Below, one piece after another: positions 11,528-23,569 of a stretch of DNA of 64,000 nt. The position numbers were made by a program, and so were the translations under genes. The notes beneath the pieces are model-generated. The model was not told where the DNA came from and did no database searches. It saw nothing but the letters and a program-made list of their open reading frames with translations. Positions within the stretch are counted from its first letter, which is position 1; every line of letters begins with the position of its first letter. Origin of the DNA: Burkholderia aenigmatica (GTDB lineage Bacteria > Pseudomonadota > Gammaproteobacteria > Burkholderiales > Burkholderiaceae). The stretch lies in the NCBI RefSeq assembly GCF_902499175.1, contig NZ_CABVQC010000023.1, forward strand, positions 47,846 through 111,845. Direction: 5' to 3'.

Positions 11528-13069
11528 TCAATAGGCACCGGACTTCTTGAAGGATTCGATCGCCGAGCGCAGTGCGCCTTCGTCGTCCTTCGAGAGATCC
11601 TTGGTGTCTTCGATGCGCTTGATGAGGTCAGCGTGGCTGGTCTTCAGGTTTTCGCGCAGGCCCTTCTCGAACGACAGCACTTGCTTGACGTCGAGGTCGT
11701 CGAGGTAGCCGTTGTTTGCGGCGTACAGCGACACGGCCAGTTCCCACACCTGCAGCGGCTGGTACTGCGGCTGCTTCAGCAGTTCCGTCACGCGGCGGCC
11801 GCGCTCGAGCTGCTTGCGGGTCGCTTCGTCGAGGTCCGATGCGAACTGGGCGAATGCCGCCAGTTCACGATACTGCGCGAGGTCGGTACGGATACCGCCC
11901 GACAGCTTCTTCACGACCTTCGTCTGAGCGGCGCCACCGACTCGCGACACCGACACGCCGGCGTTGATTGCCGGGCGGATGCCTGCGTTGAACAGGTCGG
12001 TTTCCAGGAAGATCTGGCCGTCGGTAATCGAGATCACGTTCGTCGGAACGAACGCGGTCACGTCGCCAGCCTGCGTTTCGATGACCGGCAGTGCCGTCAG
12101 CGAGCCGCTCTTGCCCTTCACTTCGCCGTTCGTGAACTTCTCGACGTACTCTTCCGACACGCGAGCAGCACGCTCGAGCAGACGCGAGTGGAGATAGAAC
12201 ACGTCGCCCGGGTAAGCTTCACGGCCCGGCGGGCGGCGCAGCAGCAGCGAAATCTGACGGTATGCCCAAGCTTGCTTGGTCAAGTCGTCATAAATGATCA
12301 GCGCGTCCTGGCCGCGGTCGCGGAAGTATTCGCCCATCGTGCAGCCGGCGTACGGTGCGAGGTACTGCATCGCAGCCGAATCCGAAGCCGAAGCGGCGAC
12401 GACGATCGTGTATTCCATCGCGCCCGTTTCTTCGAGCTTGCGAACCACGTTCATGATCGACGAAGCCTTCTGGCCGATCGCGACGTAGATACAGATCAGG
12501 TCCTTGCCCTTCTGGTTGATGATCGCGTCGAGCGCCACTGCGGTCTTGCCGCACTGACGGTCGCCGATGATCAGCTCACGCTGGCCACGGCCGATCGGCA
12601 CCATTGCGTCGATCGACTTGATGCCCGTCTGCACCGGCTGCGACACCGACTTACGCCAGATCACGCCCGGGGCGATCTTTTCGATCGCGTCGGTCAGCTT
12701 TGCGTTGACCGGGCCCTTGCCGTCGATCGGGTTGCCGAGCGCATCGACCACGCGGCCGACGAGTTCCGGACCAACCGGGACTTCCAGAATGCGGCCCGTC
12801 GTCTTGACGATGTCGCCTTCCGAGATGTGTTCGTATTCGCCGAGAATCACCGCGCCGACCGAGTCGCGCTCGAGGTTCAGCGCGAGACCGAACGTGTTGC
12901 CCGGAAACTCGAGCATTTCGCCCTGCATCACGTCCGACAGGCCGTGGATACGCACGATACCGTCGGTCACGGAGATCACGGTGCCCTGGTTGCGAACGTC
13001 TGCGCTCGCTTCAAGGCCCTGGATCCGGCTCTTGATCAGCTCGCTGATCTCAGAGGGATTGAGTTGCAT
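11528..13069 (-). CDS. atpA: ATP synthase F1 alpha subunit
   Basis: 513 residues. It provides the non-catalytic nucleotide sites and the arginine finger of the F1 head. Walker A reads [13 protein letters not shown] (about residue 170), with Cys where E. coli has Thr. The conserved [20 protein letters not shown] and [12 protein letters not shown] segments are intact. Spacing to neighbours in the operon is 44-69 bases. Confidence 0.99.
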   Translation of the reverse strand: MQLNPSEISELIKSRIQGLEASADVRNQGTVISVTDGIVRIHGLSDVMQGEMLEFPGNTFGLALNLERDSVGAVILGEYEHISEGDIVKTTGRILEVPVGPELVGRVVDALGNPIDGKGPVNAKLTDAIEKIAPGVIWRKSVSQPVQTGIKSIDAMVPIGRGQRELIIGDRQCGKTAVALDAIINQKGKDLICIYVAIGQKASSIMNVVRKLEETGAMEYTIVVAASASDSAAMQYLAPYAGCTMGEYFRDRGQDALIIYDDLTKQAWAYRQISLLLRRPPGREAYPGDVFYLHSRLLERAARVSEEYVEKFTNGEVKGKSGSLTALPVIETQAGDVTAFVPTNVISITDGQIFLETDLFNAGIRPAINAGVSVSRVGGAAQTKVVKKLSGGIRTDLAQYRELAAFAQFASDLDEATRKQLERGRRVTELLKQPQYQPLQVWELAVSLYAANNGYLDDLDVKQVLSFEKGLRENLKTSHADLIKRIEDTKDLSKDDEGALRSAIESFKKSGAY

Positions 13070-13113
13070 TATTCGCTCCTGATAGTCAATTCTGTTGCGT
13101 GCCGGCGTGGCGC

Positions 13114-13653
13114 TCAGGCGGTCAACGCAGCCTGCATCGATGCGAGACGCGCGCGAACCGAGGTGTCGAGCACTTCGTCGCCGACCGTCACGCGCACGCC
13201 GCCGATCAGCGACGAATCGACTGCGATCGTCGGTTTCAGCTTGCGCTTGAACTTGCGTTCGAGGCCCGAGACGAGACTCTCGAGATCCGCGCCGTTCAGC
13301 GGGAACGCGCTCACGATCTCGGCGTCGGCTGCACCTTCACGTTCGTTCTTGAGCGCCTCGAACTGCTCGGCGATTTCCGGCAGCAGCGCGATGCGATGAT
13401 TGTCGACCAGCATCTGCACGAAGTTCTTCGCTTCGGCGCCAGCCGCGAGCGGCGACTTCACCGCAGCAAGCAGCAACTCGGCTACTTGCGTGCGCGTCAC
13501 CTTCGGGCTCGACGCGACCGACAGCACTTCCGGCAGACGCGCAACCTGGGCCAGCTCTTGCACGAGCGTGGACCAGGCGGCGATGTCACCGCCCTCGGCC
13601 ACGCGGAACAGCGCTTCTGCGTAAGGGCGGGCGATGGTTGCAAGTTCGGCCAT
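13114..13653 (-). CDS. atpH: ATP synthase F1 delta subunit
   Basis: 179 residues. Delta holds the peripheral stalk (b subunits) to the top of F1. The family shows in [16 protein letters not shown] at the N-terminus and the C-terminal [20 protein letters not shown]. Its start lies 2 bases after the atpF stop, suggesting translational coupling. Confidence 0.98.
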   Translation of the reverse strand: MAELATIARPYAEALFRVAEGGDIAAWSTLVQELAQVARLPEVLSVASSPKVTRTQVAELLLAAVKSPLAAGAEAKNFVQMLVDNHRIALLPEIAEQFEALKNEREGAADAEIVSAFPLNGADLESLVSGLERKFKRKLKPTIAVDSSLIGGVRVTVGDEVLDTSVRARLASMQAALTA

Positions 13654-13655
13654 GA

Positions 13656-14126
13656 TCAGAGCTCGGCTTTCAGTTGATTCAGCAGTTGGGCGTGGGCCGT
13701 TTGATCGACTTCGCGCTTCAGGATCTGCTCGGCGCCCTTCACGGCCAGCGTAGCGACTTCGCCACGCAGCGCTTCGCGCGCCTTCACGATTTGCTGTTCT
13801 GCTTCCGCCTTCGCCTGGGCGATGATGCGGGCGGCTTCAGCCTGGGCGTTGGACTTGATTTCCTCGGCGACCGCCTGGGCACGCTTTTCAGCGTCGGCGA
13901 TGCGCTGCTGGCCGTCATTGCGGGCCTGCGCGAGTTCCTGGTCCACGCGCTTGTGCGCGGCGTCGAGTTCTGCCTTGCCCTTCTCGGCGGCGGCGAGGCC
14001 GTCGGCGATCTTCTTCGAACGTTCGTCGAGGGCGTTGATCAACGGCGGCCACACGAATTTCATCGTGAACCACGCGAGGACCAGGAACACGACCATTTGC
14101 GCAAACAGAGTTGCGTTGAGATTCAC
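13656..14126 (-). CDS. atpF: ATP synthase Fo b subunit
   Basis: 156 residues: one N-terminal membrane helix ([20 protein letters not shown]), then a long charged, alanine-rich helix that forms the dimeric peripheral stalk. Length and layout are those of E. coli AtpF. Confidence 0.98.
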   Translation of the reverse strand: MNLNATLFAQMVVFLVLAWFTMKFVWPPLINALDERSKKIADGLAAAEKGKAELDAAHKRVDQELAQARNDGQQRIADAEKRAQAVAEEIKSNAQAEAARIIAQAKAEAEQQIVKAREALRGEVATLAVKGAEQILKREVDQTAHAQLLNQLKAEL

Positions 14127-14255
14127 GGTGTTTCCTTATCTGCTATTCCGGAAAAATGAAACGGTAAGGCGCTCATCGAGTTGCATTCGATCAGCGCCCC
14201 AAGTCTCCGTTCCGCCCTGCGCCGGCTTGCGCCGGACGCATATTTCCGAGGAACC

Positions 14256-16089
<1,834 letters not shown>

Positions 16090-16119
16090 CGCAATCTTCC
16101 GCAAAATCCTTGAACCCGG

Positions 16120-16147
16120 CCCCAAGCTTTCTGAAAGCTTTCAGGGG
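16120..16147 (-). promoter_or_regulatory. Strong hairpin in the atp operon leader
   Basis: AAGCTTTC (16124-16131), T, GAAAGCTT (16133-16140), extended by CCCC (16120-16123) pairing with GGGG (16144-16147). It lies between the predicted start site and the atpI ATG. It has no T-tract, so it is a leader structure or operator rather than a terminator. Confidence 0.6.
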
Positions 16148-16170
16148 TGCCTAGCTAACAAATCCGGGCG

Positions 16171-16199
16171 ATTGTAAGCGATAGTTGCAAGTGATTCAA
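16171..16199 (-). promoter_or_regulatory. Predicted sigma-70 promoter of the atp operon
   Basis: On the minus strand TTGAAT (16199-16194), a 17-base spacer and TACAAT (16176-16171). Transcription would begin near 16164, giving a leader of about 75 bases before atpI. Confidence 0.75.
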
Positions 16200-16657
16200 G
16201 GCTTTAGACGCGACAAAAACCAGCGTAAAACGTCACCTCATGATGTGAAAAAACCTGCGATTCGACGACGTACGATGACAGTTGTAAGGTCGCTTTTTTG
16301 CACCGGTATTTCTTGCTCGAAAAAATCCGGTGTCGATGAAATGGCGAGGAAGCGATGCCCGCTGCGGGCGCTGGCAGGGCGGCACGATCGCCACCCAAAA
16401 ACCACGCTGTGACGTGGCTCCGGGCTCGCGCTGCGCGCGAAACGCCGAACAGACAAAACACTGTGGCCGCCAGCCACATCGGATACGCGAAATCCCGACC
16501 GACGCTGGCGCGCGGATTTATCCAATCAGTTGTCATGCCACCACAGTCGATCGACTGTGGTTTGCCGCACTTATCCACAACCCCGCAACCAGCGCGAATG
16601 CTGTGCGCCCTCCCCGCCACCCGAATGGCACGCCTGTGCCGCACGAACCCGCCTCGC
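16200..16657. other. Non-coding gap with a DnaA box
   Basis: No gene recognised. A perfect DnaA box TTATCCACA lies at 16571-16579. The part near the atp promoter is AT-rich. The rest has normal composition with short unremarkable ORFs. Confidence 0.5.
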
Positions 16658-17788
16658 TCAACCGTGAACGAGCAGCCACGCGCCGAGTGCCGCGCTGGCG
16701 AGCGCGAACGGAATCGAGACCAGGTGGAACGGCAGCCACATGCGCGGCTCCTTCGCGAGACGCACCGCGATCAGGTTCGCAAGCGAGCCGATCGCGAAAC
16801 CGAAACCGCCGACCGATACGCCGAATGCAAGCGCGCGCCAGTCATGCGTGAACTCCGACAGCAGGATCGCGGCCGGCACGTTGCTGATGCCCTGCGACAG
16901 CACGGCACCCGCCGCGAAGACGCGCAGCGGTGAGTCGAGACGTGCATGCGCAATCGCGTCATGGATGACGGGCAGCGCCGCCGCGCTGCGCAGCACGACG
17001 AACATCAGTACGAAGATCAGCAGCAGCAGCCAGTCGATCTTAAGGACTGCGTCACGTTTTACGGCAAGCAACACGATCGCGACGGCAAGCAGGCCCGGCA
17101 GCGGATGATGCGCATCGGCGAGCAGCACGAATACCGCGAACAGCACCGCCGCGATCAGCGCGTGCATGCGTTGGACGGGAATGGCGGCGACGTCGCCTGA
17201 CAGATCGAGCGGCTTCGCGCGAAACGCGCACGCAGTCAGCACGAACAGCAGCGCCATCAGGGCGATCGCAAGCGGCCCGAGCGTCACCACGAAGCGGCCG
17301 AACGACACGCCGCTCAATTGCCACAGGAAAAGATTCTGGGGATTACCGAGCGGCGTCGCGACGGACCCCGCATTGACAGCCAGCGCGACGACGATCACGA
17401 GCCGCCGGAACGGCAGCGGCGTCAGCGCACGCAGCGACACCATCAACGGCACGACGACGAACAGCGCGACGTCGTTGGTGAGCCACATCGACAGCACCGC
17501 GGCGAACCCGACCAGCAGCATCGCGAGCCCACGTTCGGAATGCACGTGGTGCACGATGCGGTGCGCGAGCCACATCAGGCAGCCGGACAACTCGAGCGCC
17601 TTGGTCAGCATCAACAGGCCTGCGAGCGTCGCGACCGTCTGCCAGTCGACCCGATCGGCCAAGATGGAAAATGGTTGCGGATGCACCCATTGCAGCAGGA
17701 TCAAGCCCAGCGCGAGCACCGATAGAACGGGCTCCTGCGCAAGCCATCCGAGCCACCGGCGCGGCGCCGGTGCGCCCGTCTCCTCCAT
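16658..17788 (-). CDS. Inner-membrane anion/citrate-type permease (ArsB/SLC13-like superfamily)
   Basis: 376 residues with about ten hydrophobic segments. The motif FAAVLSMWLTNDVALFVVVPL, followed by VNAGSVATPLGNPQNLFLW, resembles the re-entrant segments of the ion transporter superfamily that includes ArsB, NhaD and citrate transporters. A second related repeat (GISNVPAAILLSEF, GGFGFAIGSLANLIAVRLA) occupies the C-terminal half, giving the usual inverted duplication. Substrate cannot be told. It starts 10 bases after the parB stop and is probably cotranscribed with parAB, though a role in segregation is not implied. Confidence 0.75.
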   Translation of the reverse strand: MEETGAPAPRRWLGWLAQEPVLSVLALGLILLQWVHPQPFSILADRVDWQTVATLAGLLMLTKALELSGCLMWLAHRIVHHVHSERGLAMLLVGFAAVLSMWLTNDVALFVVVPLMVSLRALTPLPFRRLVIVVALAVNAGSVATPLGNPQNLFLWQLSGVSFGRFVVTLGPLAIALMALLFVLTACAFRAKPLDLSGDVAAIPVQRMHALIAAVLFAVFVLLADAHHPLPGLLAVAIVLLAVKRDAVLKIDWLLLLIFVLMFVVLRSAAALPVIHDAIAHARLDSPLRVFAAGAVLSQGISNVPAAILLSEFTHDWRALAFGVSVGGFGFAIGSLANLIAVRLAKEPRMWLPFHLVSIPFALASAALGAWLLVHG

Positions 17789-17798
17789 TGGCCGCCCG

Positions 17799-18692
17799 TT
17801 ACTCTTCGGTTGCGACGTTGCCGCGCAGCCGCACGAGAATGCCCTCGAGCGCGTCGAGGTTGCCGAAGTCGATCGTCACCTGCCCTCGCCCGCGGCGGCC
17901 GAGCTTGATCTTCACCGTTGACGCGAGCAGGTCGGACAACTCCTCCTCGAGACGGCGCGTATCGCGACCGCCGTCGTCCTTCGCGCGCGCCTTCACCGCA
18001 GGCGCCTCCTTCGTCGTGTGCGTAACGAGCTTCTCGGTCTCGCGCACCGACATGCGTTTGTTGACGACCTGATGGGCAAGCGTGATCTGCGTGGCCGCAT
18101 CGACGGCGAGCAGCGCGCGTGCATGCCCCATGTCGAGATCACCGGCCAGCAGCATCGTCTGCACCGGCGAAGCCAGGTTCAGCAGGCGCAGCAGGTTCGA
18201 CACCGCGCTGCGCGAACGGCCGACCGATTCGGCCGCCTGTTCGTGCGTGAAACCGAACTCGTCGAGCAAGCGCTGGATACCGTGCGCTTCTTCAAGCGGG
18301 TTCAGGTCCTCGCGCTGGATGTTCTCGATCAGCGCCATCGCCGCGGCGGCTTGATCCGACACGTCCTTCACGAGCACCGGCACTTCATCGAGGCCCGCCA
18401 GGCGCGCCGCGCGGAAACGGCGCTCGCCCGCAATGATCTCGTATTTATCTGACGAAATGGGCCGTACCAGGATCGGCTGCATCACGCCCTGCGCGCGAAT
18501 GCTCGCCGCGAGCTCCTGCAGGCTGCCTTCGTCCATCCGCGTCCGCGGCTGGTACTTGCCGGCCTGCAGTTTGCCGAGCGCGAGCGTGTTCGGTGCCCCT
18601 TCGATCTTCACCGCTTCGGTGATATCGGCACTGCCGCCGAGCAGCGCTTCGAGGCCACGTCCCAAGCCCTTCTTCTTTGGTACCGCGTTCAT
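17799..18692 (-). CDS. parB: Chromosome partitioning protein ParB
   Basis: 297 residues from the ATG at 18692, seven bases after an AGGAAG. An upstream in-frame ATG has no ribosome site. ParB binds parS, spreads along DNA as a CTP-dependent clamp and loads condensin. The CTP-binding motifs are visible (EIIAGERRFRAARLAG and ENIQREDLNPLEEA), followed by the helix-turn-helix EQAAESVGRSRSAVSNLLRL and a C-terminal dimerisation region. Its target sites lie 2-5 kb upstream. Confidence 0.97.
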   Translation of the reverse strand: MNAVPKKKGLGRGLEALLGGSADITEAVKIEGAPNTLALGKLQAGKYQPRTRMDEGSLQELAASIRAQGVMQPILVRPISSDKYEIIAGERRFRAARLAGLDEVPVLVKDVSDQAAAAMALIENIQREDLNPLEEAHGIQRLLDEFGFTHEQAAESVGRSRSAVSNLLRLLNLASPVQTMLLAGDLDMGHARALLAVDAATQITLAHQVVNKRMSVRETEKLVTHTTKEAPAVKARAKDDGGRDTRRLEEELSDLLASTVKIKLGRRGRGQVTIDFGNLDALEGILVRLRGNVATEE

Positions 18693-18723
18693 GTCTTTCT
18701 TCCTCGCTTCGCTCATGTCCGGA

Positions 18724-19503
18724 TCACGACACCTCGAACGCGCGAACGCGCTCGATCATCTCGGCACCGAACTGGAGATACGCTTGCGCACCGCGCGAGC
18801 TGCGGTCGAACACGACGCCCGGCAGCCCGTAACTCGGCGCTTCCGCCAGGCGCACGTTGCGCGGAATCACCGCGTCGAACACCTTGTCGCCGAAGTGCGC
18901 TTTCAGTTGATCGGAGACTTGCTGCTGCAGCGTGATGCGCGGATCGAACATCACGCGCAGCAAGCCGATGATCTTCAGGTCGCGATTCATGTTCGCGTGA
19001 ACCTGCTTGATCGTGTTGACGAGATCCGACAACCCCTCCAGTGCGAAGTACTCGCACTGCATCGGGATCACGACGCCATGCGCCGCACACAGCCCGTTCA
19101 GCGTCAGCAGCGACAGCGTCGGCGGGCAGTCGATCAGCACGAAGTCGTAATCCTCGGCTACGCGCTCGAGTGCGGCCTTCAGCCGGCGCTCGCGGTTGTC
19201 GATGTTGATCAGTTCGATCTCGGCACCGGACAGCTCGCGGTTCGCGGGCAGCACGTCGTAGGTGACGCCTTCCGGGCGGATGCGCGCGTCGGTCACCGAT
19301 ACGCCGTCGACCAGCACTTCGTACACGGTCGCTTCGCAGGCAGCCTTGTCGATCCCGCTGCCCATCGTCGCGTTACCCTGCGGGTCGAGGTCGATCAGCA
19401 GGACTCGTTGCTCCTGCGCTGCAAGGCTTGCGGCGAGATTGACCGATGTCGTCGTCTTGCCGACGCCCCCCTTCTGGTTCGCAACGCAGAAGATCTTTGC
19501 CAT
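18724..19503 (-). CDS. parA: Chromosome partitioning ATPase ParA (Soj)
   Basis: 259 residues starting MAKIFCVANQKGGVGKTTTS, with the deviant Walker A (KGGVGKTT) typical of ParA/MinD. FVLIDCPPTLSLLT is the Walker B region. There is no N-terminal DNA-binding domain, so this is the short chromosomal type. ATP-bound ParA coats the nucleoid and moves ParB-parS complexes. The gene lies between rsmG and parB on one strand. Confidence 0.97.
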   Translation of the reverse strand: MAKIFCVANQKGGVGKTTTSVNLAASLAAQEQRVLLIDLDPQGNATMGSGIDKAACEATVYEVLVDGVSVTDARIRPEGVTYDVLPANRELSGAEIELINIDNRERRLKAALERVAEDYDFVLIDCPPTLSLLTLNGLCAAHGVVIPMQCEYFALEGLSDLVNTIKQVHANMNRDLKIIGLLRVMFDPRITLQQQVSDQLKAHFGDKVFDAVIPRNVRLAEAPSYGLPGVVFDRSSRGAQAYLQFGAEMIERVRAFEVS

Positions 19504-19559
19504 CGTTGGTGTATTCCCTTTACCTTCAAACAAACGGCGCGCTACTGCGCGCCTTCCCT

Positions 19560-20246
19560 TCAATTCGCCTCGTCGACGGCTACTTCGATCAGATGCCGTT
19601 CGGCATCGAGCATCGGTACCGCCAACCGTATCGTCTGCTTGACGCGGCTGCCTTCCGGCAACCGCGCAATCTCGTCGTCCGGACGGACACCCTTCATTGC
19701 CCAGATCGATCCGCCCGGCGCGACCAGATGTCGAGCAAGTTTAACGAAGTCGGACAGATCCGCGAAAGCGCGGGATACGATCATGTCGAATTTTTCCGGC
19801 ACTTCGACACCCGGCTGCAGCGATTCGACCCGCCCCGTGACCACCGACAGGTTCGCAAGCTTCAGCTCCGCGCGCATCTGAGTCTGGAATGCAGACTTCT
19901 TCTGCACGATATCGTTCAGCGTGATCTGCCAGTCCGGCTCAACGATCGCCAGCACGATACCGGGCAACCCGCCACCCGAGCCAACGTCGAGCACGCGGGC
20001 CGATGCACGGCCACGCAGATGCGAGACGATGGAGAGCGAATCGAGGATGTGCTGGATCAGCATCTGCTTCGGGTCGCGGATCGCGGTCAGGTTGTAGACC
20101 GCATTCCACTTGCCGAGCAGCGCGACGTAGTCGAGCAGCTGATTGCGTTGTGCATCCGTCAGAGCAAGGTCGAGCGCCGTCGTGCCTTCGACGAGCATCT
20201 CTTCCAGTACGTCCCGATTAACCGCCGGCGCGCGACGCGCCGTCAT
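19560..20246 (-). CDS. rsmG: 16S rRNA (guanine-527 N7) methyltransferase RsmG
   Basis: 228 residues. The S-adenosylmethionine site is [17 protein letters not shown] (about residues 86-102). The N-terminal [20 protein letters not shown] is characteristic of GidB/RsmG. It overlaps the mnmG stop by 4 bases and is therefore translationally coupled to it. Confidence 0.97.
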   Translation of the reverse strand: MTARRAPAVNRDVLEEMLVEGTTALDLALTDAQRNQLLDYVALLGKWNAVYNLTAIRDPKQMLIQHILDSLSIVSHLRGRASARVLDVGSGGGLPGIVLAIVEPDWQITLNDIVQKKSAFQTQMRAELKLANLSVVTGRVESLQPGVEVPEKFDMIVSRAFADLSDFVKLARHLVAPGGSIWAMKGVRPDDEIARLPEGSRVKQTIRLAVPMLDAERHLIEVAVDEAN

Positions 20247-22213
20247 TGTTGCGTCGGGACGGTGCCGTCCCCCTGCTCCGTTGCCGCTTCGGCGGTGCCA
20301 TTACGACGGCCCAGGCCGCGGCGCTTCAAGTGCACCATCAGCAGCGAGATCGCCGCCGGCGTGACACCCGAGATGCGCGATGCCTGCCCGATCGTTTCCG
20401 GCCGGAACTCGTTGAGCTTCTGGCTCACCTCGAACGACAGGCCGCGGACTTCGCGGTAATCGATACCGTCCGGCAGGCGCGTGTTCTCGTTCGCATCGTT
20501 GCGTTCGATCTCCGATGCCTGACGCTCGATATAGCCCTGATACTTGATGCCGATCTCGACCTGCTCCTTGATCTGCTCGAGCAGCACCGGATCGTCAGCC
20601 AGCGGCTCCGCGGGGCCGCATTCACCACCCTTCAGGCCGCACACGCCGTCGTAGCTGATGCCCGGACGGCGCAGCAGCTCGGCGAGGCTGTATTCGTGAT
20701 CGATTGCCTTGCCGAGCAGCGCGGTCGCCTCTTCCGCCGGCAACGTTTTCGGCGTGACCCACGTCGACTTCATGCGTTCGGTTTCACGTGAAACAGCGTC
20801 GCGCTTCCGGCTAAATGCGTCCCAGCGCGCGTCGTCGACGAGCCCCAGTTCGCGGCCGATCTCGGTCAGGCGCATGTCCGCATTGTCTTCGCGCAGGCTC
20901 AGGCGATATTCGGCGCGGCTCGTGAACATCCGGTACGGCTCGGCCACACCGCGCGTCACGAGATCGTCGACCAGCACGCCAAGGTAGGCCTGGTCACGGC
21001 GCGGGCACCATGCGTCCTTCTCCTGCACGTAGCGACCCGCATTGAGGCCGGCCAGCAGACCCTGCGCGGCCGCTTCTTCATAGCCGGTCGTGCCGTTGAT
21101 CTGGCCCGCAAAGAACAGCCCGTTGATCGCCTTCGTCTCGAGCGATGCCTTCAGCGCGCGCGGGTCGAAGTAGTCGTACTCGATCGCGTAGCCAGGGCGC
21201 AGGATATGCGCGTTCTCGAGGCCGCGCATCGAGTGCACGAGCTCGAGCTGGACGTCGAACGGCAGGCTCGTCGAGATCCCGTTCGGGTAGAACTCGTTGG
21301 TCGTCAGCCCTTCCGGCTCCAGGAAGATCTGGTGCGATTCCTTCGATGCAAACCGGTGAATCTTGTCCTCGATCGACGGGCAATAGCGCGGCCCGACGCC
21401 TTCGATCACGCCTGTATACATAGGCGAACGATCGAGGCCGCCGCGAATGATGTCGTGCGTGCGCTCGTTCGTGTGCGTGACCCAGCACGGCAGTTGCTGC
21501 GGATGCTGTTCCGCGCGGCCCAGGAACGAGAAGACGGGGATCGGATCGAGATCGCCCGGTTGTTCGTCCAGCTTCGAGAAATCGATCGAACGGCCATCGA
21601 TACGCGGCGGCGTACCGGTCTTCAGGCGGCCCTGCGGCAGCTTCAGCTCCTTCAGGCGCGACGACAGCGACACGGCCGCCGGATCGCCCGCACGGCCGCC
21701 CGTGTAGTTGTTCAGGCCGACGTGGATCTTGCCGTCGAGGAACGTACCGGCGGTCAGCACGACCGCGCGGGCGCGGAAGCGGATGCCGATCTGCGTGACG
21801 GCGCCCACCACGCGGTCGCCTTCGACCATCAGGTCGTCGACGGCCTGCTGGAACAGCCAGAGGTTCGGCTGGTTCTCGAGCCGGTGGCGGATCGCGGCCT
21901 TGTACAGGATGCGATCGGCCTGCGCGCGCGTCGCGCGCACAGCCGGACCCTTCGACGAATTGAGGATCCGAAACTGAATACCGCTCTCGTCGGTCGCGGC
22001 TGCCATTGCGCCGCCCAGCGCATCGACTTCCTTGACCAGATGGCCCTTGCCAATGCCGCCGATCGACGGATTGCAGCTCATCTGCCCAAGCGTTTCGATG
22101 TTATGGGTCAGCAGCAGTGTCTTTGCGCCCATACGGGCGGACGCCAGCGCGGCTTCCGTGCCGGCATGACCGCCACCGACAACGATGACGTCAAATTCTG
22201 TGGGAAAAAGCAT
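20243..22213 (-). CDS. mnmG: tRNA uridine-34 carboxymethylaminomethyl modification enzyme MnmG (GidA)
   Basis: 656 residues. FAD-binding GxGxxG occurs as [20 protein letters not shown] at the N-terminus, followed by [20 protein letters not shown]. With MnmE it forms the cmnm5 group on wobble uridine of several tRNAs, and MnmC (49.4-51.3 kb here) processes that group further. A near-perfect parS sequence (20780-20795) lies inside the reading frame. Confidence 0.98.
   Translation of the reverse strand: MLFPTEFDVIVVGGGHAGTEAALASARMGAKTLLLTHNIETLGQMSCNPSIGGIGKGHLVKEVDALGGAMAAATDESGIQFRILNSSKGPAVRATRAQADRILYKAAIRHRLENQPNLWLFQQAVDDLMVEGDRVVGAVTQIGIRFRARAVVLTAGTFLDGKIHVGLNNYTGGRAGDPAAVSLSSRLKELKLPQGRLKTGTPPRIDGRSIDFSKLDEQPGDLDPIPVFSFLGRAEQHPQQLPCWVTHTNERTHDIIRGGLDRSPMYTGVIEGVGPRYCPSIEDKIHRFASKESHQIFLEPEGLTTNEFYPNGISTSLPFDVQLELVHSMRGLENAHILRPGYAIEYDYFDPRALKASLETKAINGLFFAGQINGTTGYEEAAAQGLLAGLNAGRYVQEKDAWCPRRDQAYLGVLVDDLVTRGVAEPYRMFTSRAEYRLSLREDNADMRLTEIGRELGLVDDARWDAFSRKRDAVSRETERMKSTWVTPKTLPAEEATALLGKAIDHEYSLAELLRRPGISYDGVCGLKGGECGPAEPLADDPVLLEQIKEQVEIGIKYQGYIERQASEIERNDANENTRLPDGIDYREVRGLSFEVSQKLNEFRPETIGQASRISGVTPAAISLLMVHLKRRGLGRRNGTAEAATEQGDGTVPTQQ
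20780..20795. promoter_or_regulatory. parS-like site inside mnmG
   Basis: GGTTTCACGTGAAACA, 15 of 16 positions identical to TGTTTCACGTGAAACA. It is embedded in codons of mnmG. Confidence 0.75.
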
Positions 22214-22441
22214 GGTGGATTCCGTCCGCAGGACTGCGCACGAACCTATCTGAGAAATGTATGGGCCGAATTATAGCGGGTTCGCTTTTCACCCGAATGC
22301 CGTCCGATTGGTAGGGTCTGTGCAATTCCGCGATTTTTCGGCATTGGACCGATGAATCTGTGGCTCAGAGCCCACTCAGGCAATGCCTCGAGCCCGCCCG
22401 CCGCACATCGTTGCGCCTGTGCAGAGATCCAGTTGCCCGGA
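22214..22441. other. Intergenic region upstream of mnmG
   Basis: The mnmG promoter must lie here. The stretch just before mnmG is relatively AT-rich (attatagcggg, 22268-22280), but I cannot assign boxes with confidence. Together with the part to 22813 it is a 600-base gap without genes, containing two parS-like sites and several TTATCC-type motifs (22564, 22701, and TGTGGATAC at 22645). Confidence 0.4.
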
Positions 22442-22457
22442 GATTTCACGTGAAACA
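22442..22457. promoter_or_regulatory. parS-like site
   Basis: GATTTCACGTGAAACA, 14 of 16 positions identical to the perfect site at 22766, and non-coding. Confidence 0.65.
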
Positions 22458-22750
22458 TCCAACCCGTTCGAGGCCTGTGCCCCACCCAACACTCCGGACG
22501 AAATACTCTGTGCAACCACATCCACCCGCCTCCTCACAGAATTTCCGTCGGTTCCCTGGACAGTTATCCCCTGTGGCGCGGCACATCGTCGGCCTGTGGA
22601 GCGAGGGACCAACTCCGAACGACAAACCGGATCGCCATCTGCACTGTGGATACCTCCACCCATCGCCACTGCACAGAGCTTTTGACTGTTCCTCCGGTAC
22701 TTATCCCCTGGTTGTTAACCGTCGATGTATCGGAGTCAGATCTCAACCCT

Positions 22751-22786
22751 AAAACAAAAACGGCGTGTTTCACGTGAAACACGCCG
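22751..22786 (-). terminator. Terminator of the first liv operon, built on the parS palindrome
   Basis: Read on the minus strand, 22786-22761 gives an 11-bp stem with loop ACGT, followed by TTTTTGTTTT (22760-22751). It begins 27 bases after the livF stop. Confidence 0.75.
22766..22781. promoter_or_regulatory. Perfect parS (ParB binding) site
   Basis: TGTTTCACGTGAAACA, a full palindrome matching the widely conserved chromosomal parS. It is the core of a longer perfect palindrome spanning 22761-22786 that also acts as a terminator stem. Confidence 0.92.
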
Positions 22787-22813
22787 CCCGATTCCAGCCA
22801 ACCGCTCCACCGA

Positions 22814-23569
22814 TCAAGCCGTTTTCTTCGCCAACCCAAGGTACGTTTCGATCACGCGCGGATTCTGCGCGAGCTCGGCCGCCGGCCCTTCCAGCGCAAA
22901 CTCGCCCGTCTCAAGCACATAGCCGTAGTCGGAGATCTGCAGCGCAGCCCGCGCATTCTGCTCGATCAACAGCGTCGCCACGCCCGTGCCGCGCAACGCG
23001 CTGATGATATGAAAGATCTCCTTCACGATCAGCGGCGCCAGCCCGAGGCTCGGCTCGTCCAGCATCAGCAGGTCGGGCTTGCCCATCAGCGCGCGGCCGA
23101 CCGCGAGCATCTGCCGCTCGCCGCCGGACAGCGTGCCGGCCGCCTGCTTGCGCCGCTCCTTCAGCCGCGGAAACAGCGCGAACACGTGATCGAGCTGGTC
23201 GAGGAAGTTCGCTTCGCCGGCCTGCTTGCGCCGATACGCGCCCAGCACGAGGTTGTCTTCGACCGTCATCGTGCTGAACAGCTCACGCTTTTCCGGTACA
23301 AGGCACATCCCGCGTGCGACACGCTGCTCGACCGGCAAGGCGCCGACGTCGTGACCGCGATACACGACCGCGCCCGACGCATGCCCGTTCACCGGCAGCG
23401 CGCCCATGATCGCGTTCAGCAGCGTCGATTTGCCGGCGCCATTCGGGCCGATCACGCTGACGATCTGCCCCGCGCCAACCTTGATTGCCGCGCCGTGCAG
23501 CGCCTCCACCTTCCCGTACCGGACTGCCAGCCCGCGCACTTCGAGAATCGGCATCGTCGTGTCCGTCAT
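22814..23569 (-). CDS. livF: Branched-chain amino acid ABC transporter ATPase, LivF type (operon 1)
   Basis: 251 residues with the ATG at 23569 overlapping the stop of the preceding gene. Walker A is [11 protein letters not shown], the signature [16 protein letters not shown], and Walker [14 protein letters not shown]. The [17 protein letters not shown] stretch is the LivF hallmark. It would energise uptake together with the LivG half of the fused neighbour. Last gene of a J-H-MG-F operon. Confidence 0.92.
   Translation of the reverse strand: MTDTTMPILEVRGLAVRYGKVEALHGAAIKVGAGQIVSVIGPNGAGKSTLLNAIMGALPVNGHASGAVVYRGHDVGALPVEQRVARGMCLVPEKRELFSTMTVEDNLVLGAYRRKQAGEANFLDQLDHVFALFPRLKERRKQAAGTLSGGERQMLAVGRALMGKPDLLMLDEPSLGLAPLIVKEIFHIISALRGTGVATLLIEQNARAALQISDYGYVLETGEFALEGPAAELAQNPRVIETYLGLAKKTA

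Noticed and set aside
22561..22710. TTATCCCCT and TGTGGATAC motifs near parS as an alternative replication origin
   Set aside because: None is a perfect DnaA box and there is no adjacent AT-rich unwinding stretch. The 49.1-49.35 kb region fits better.
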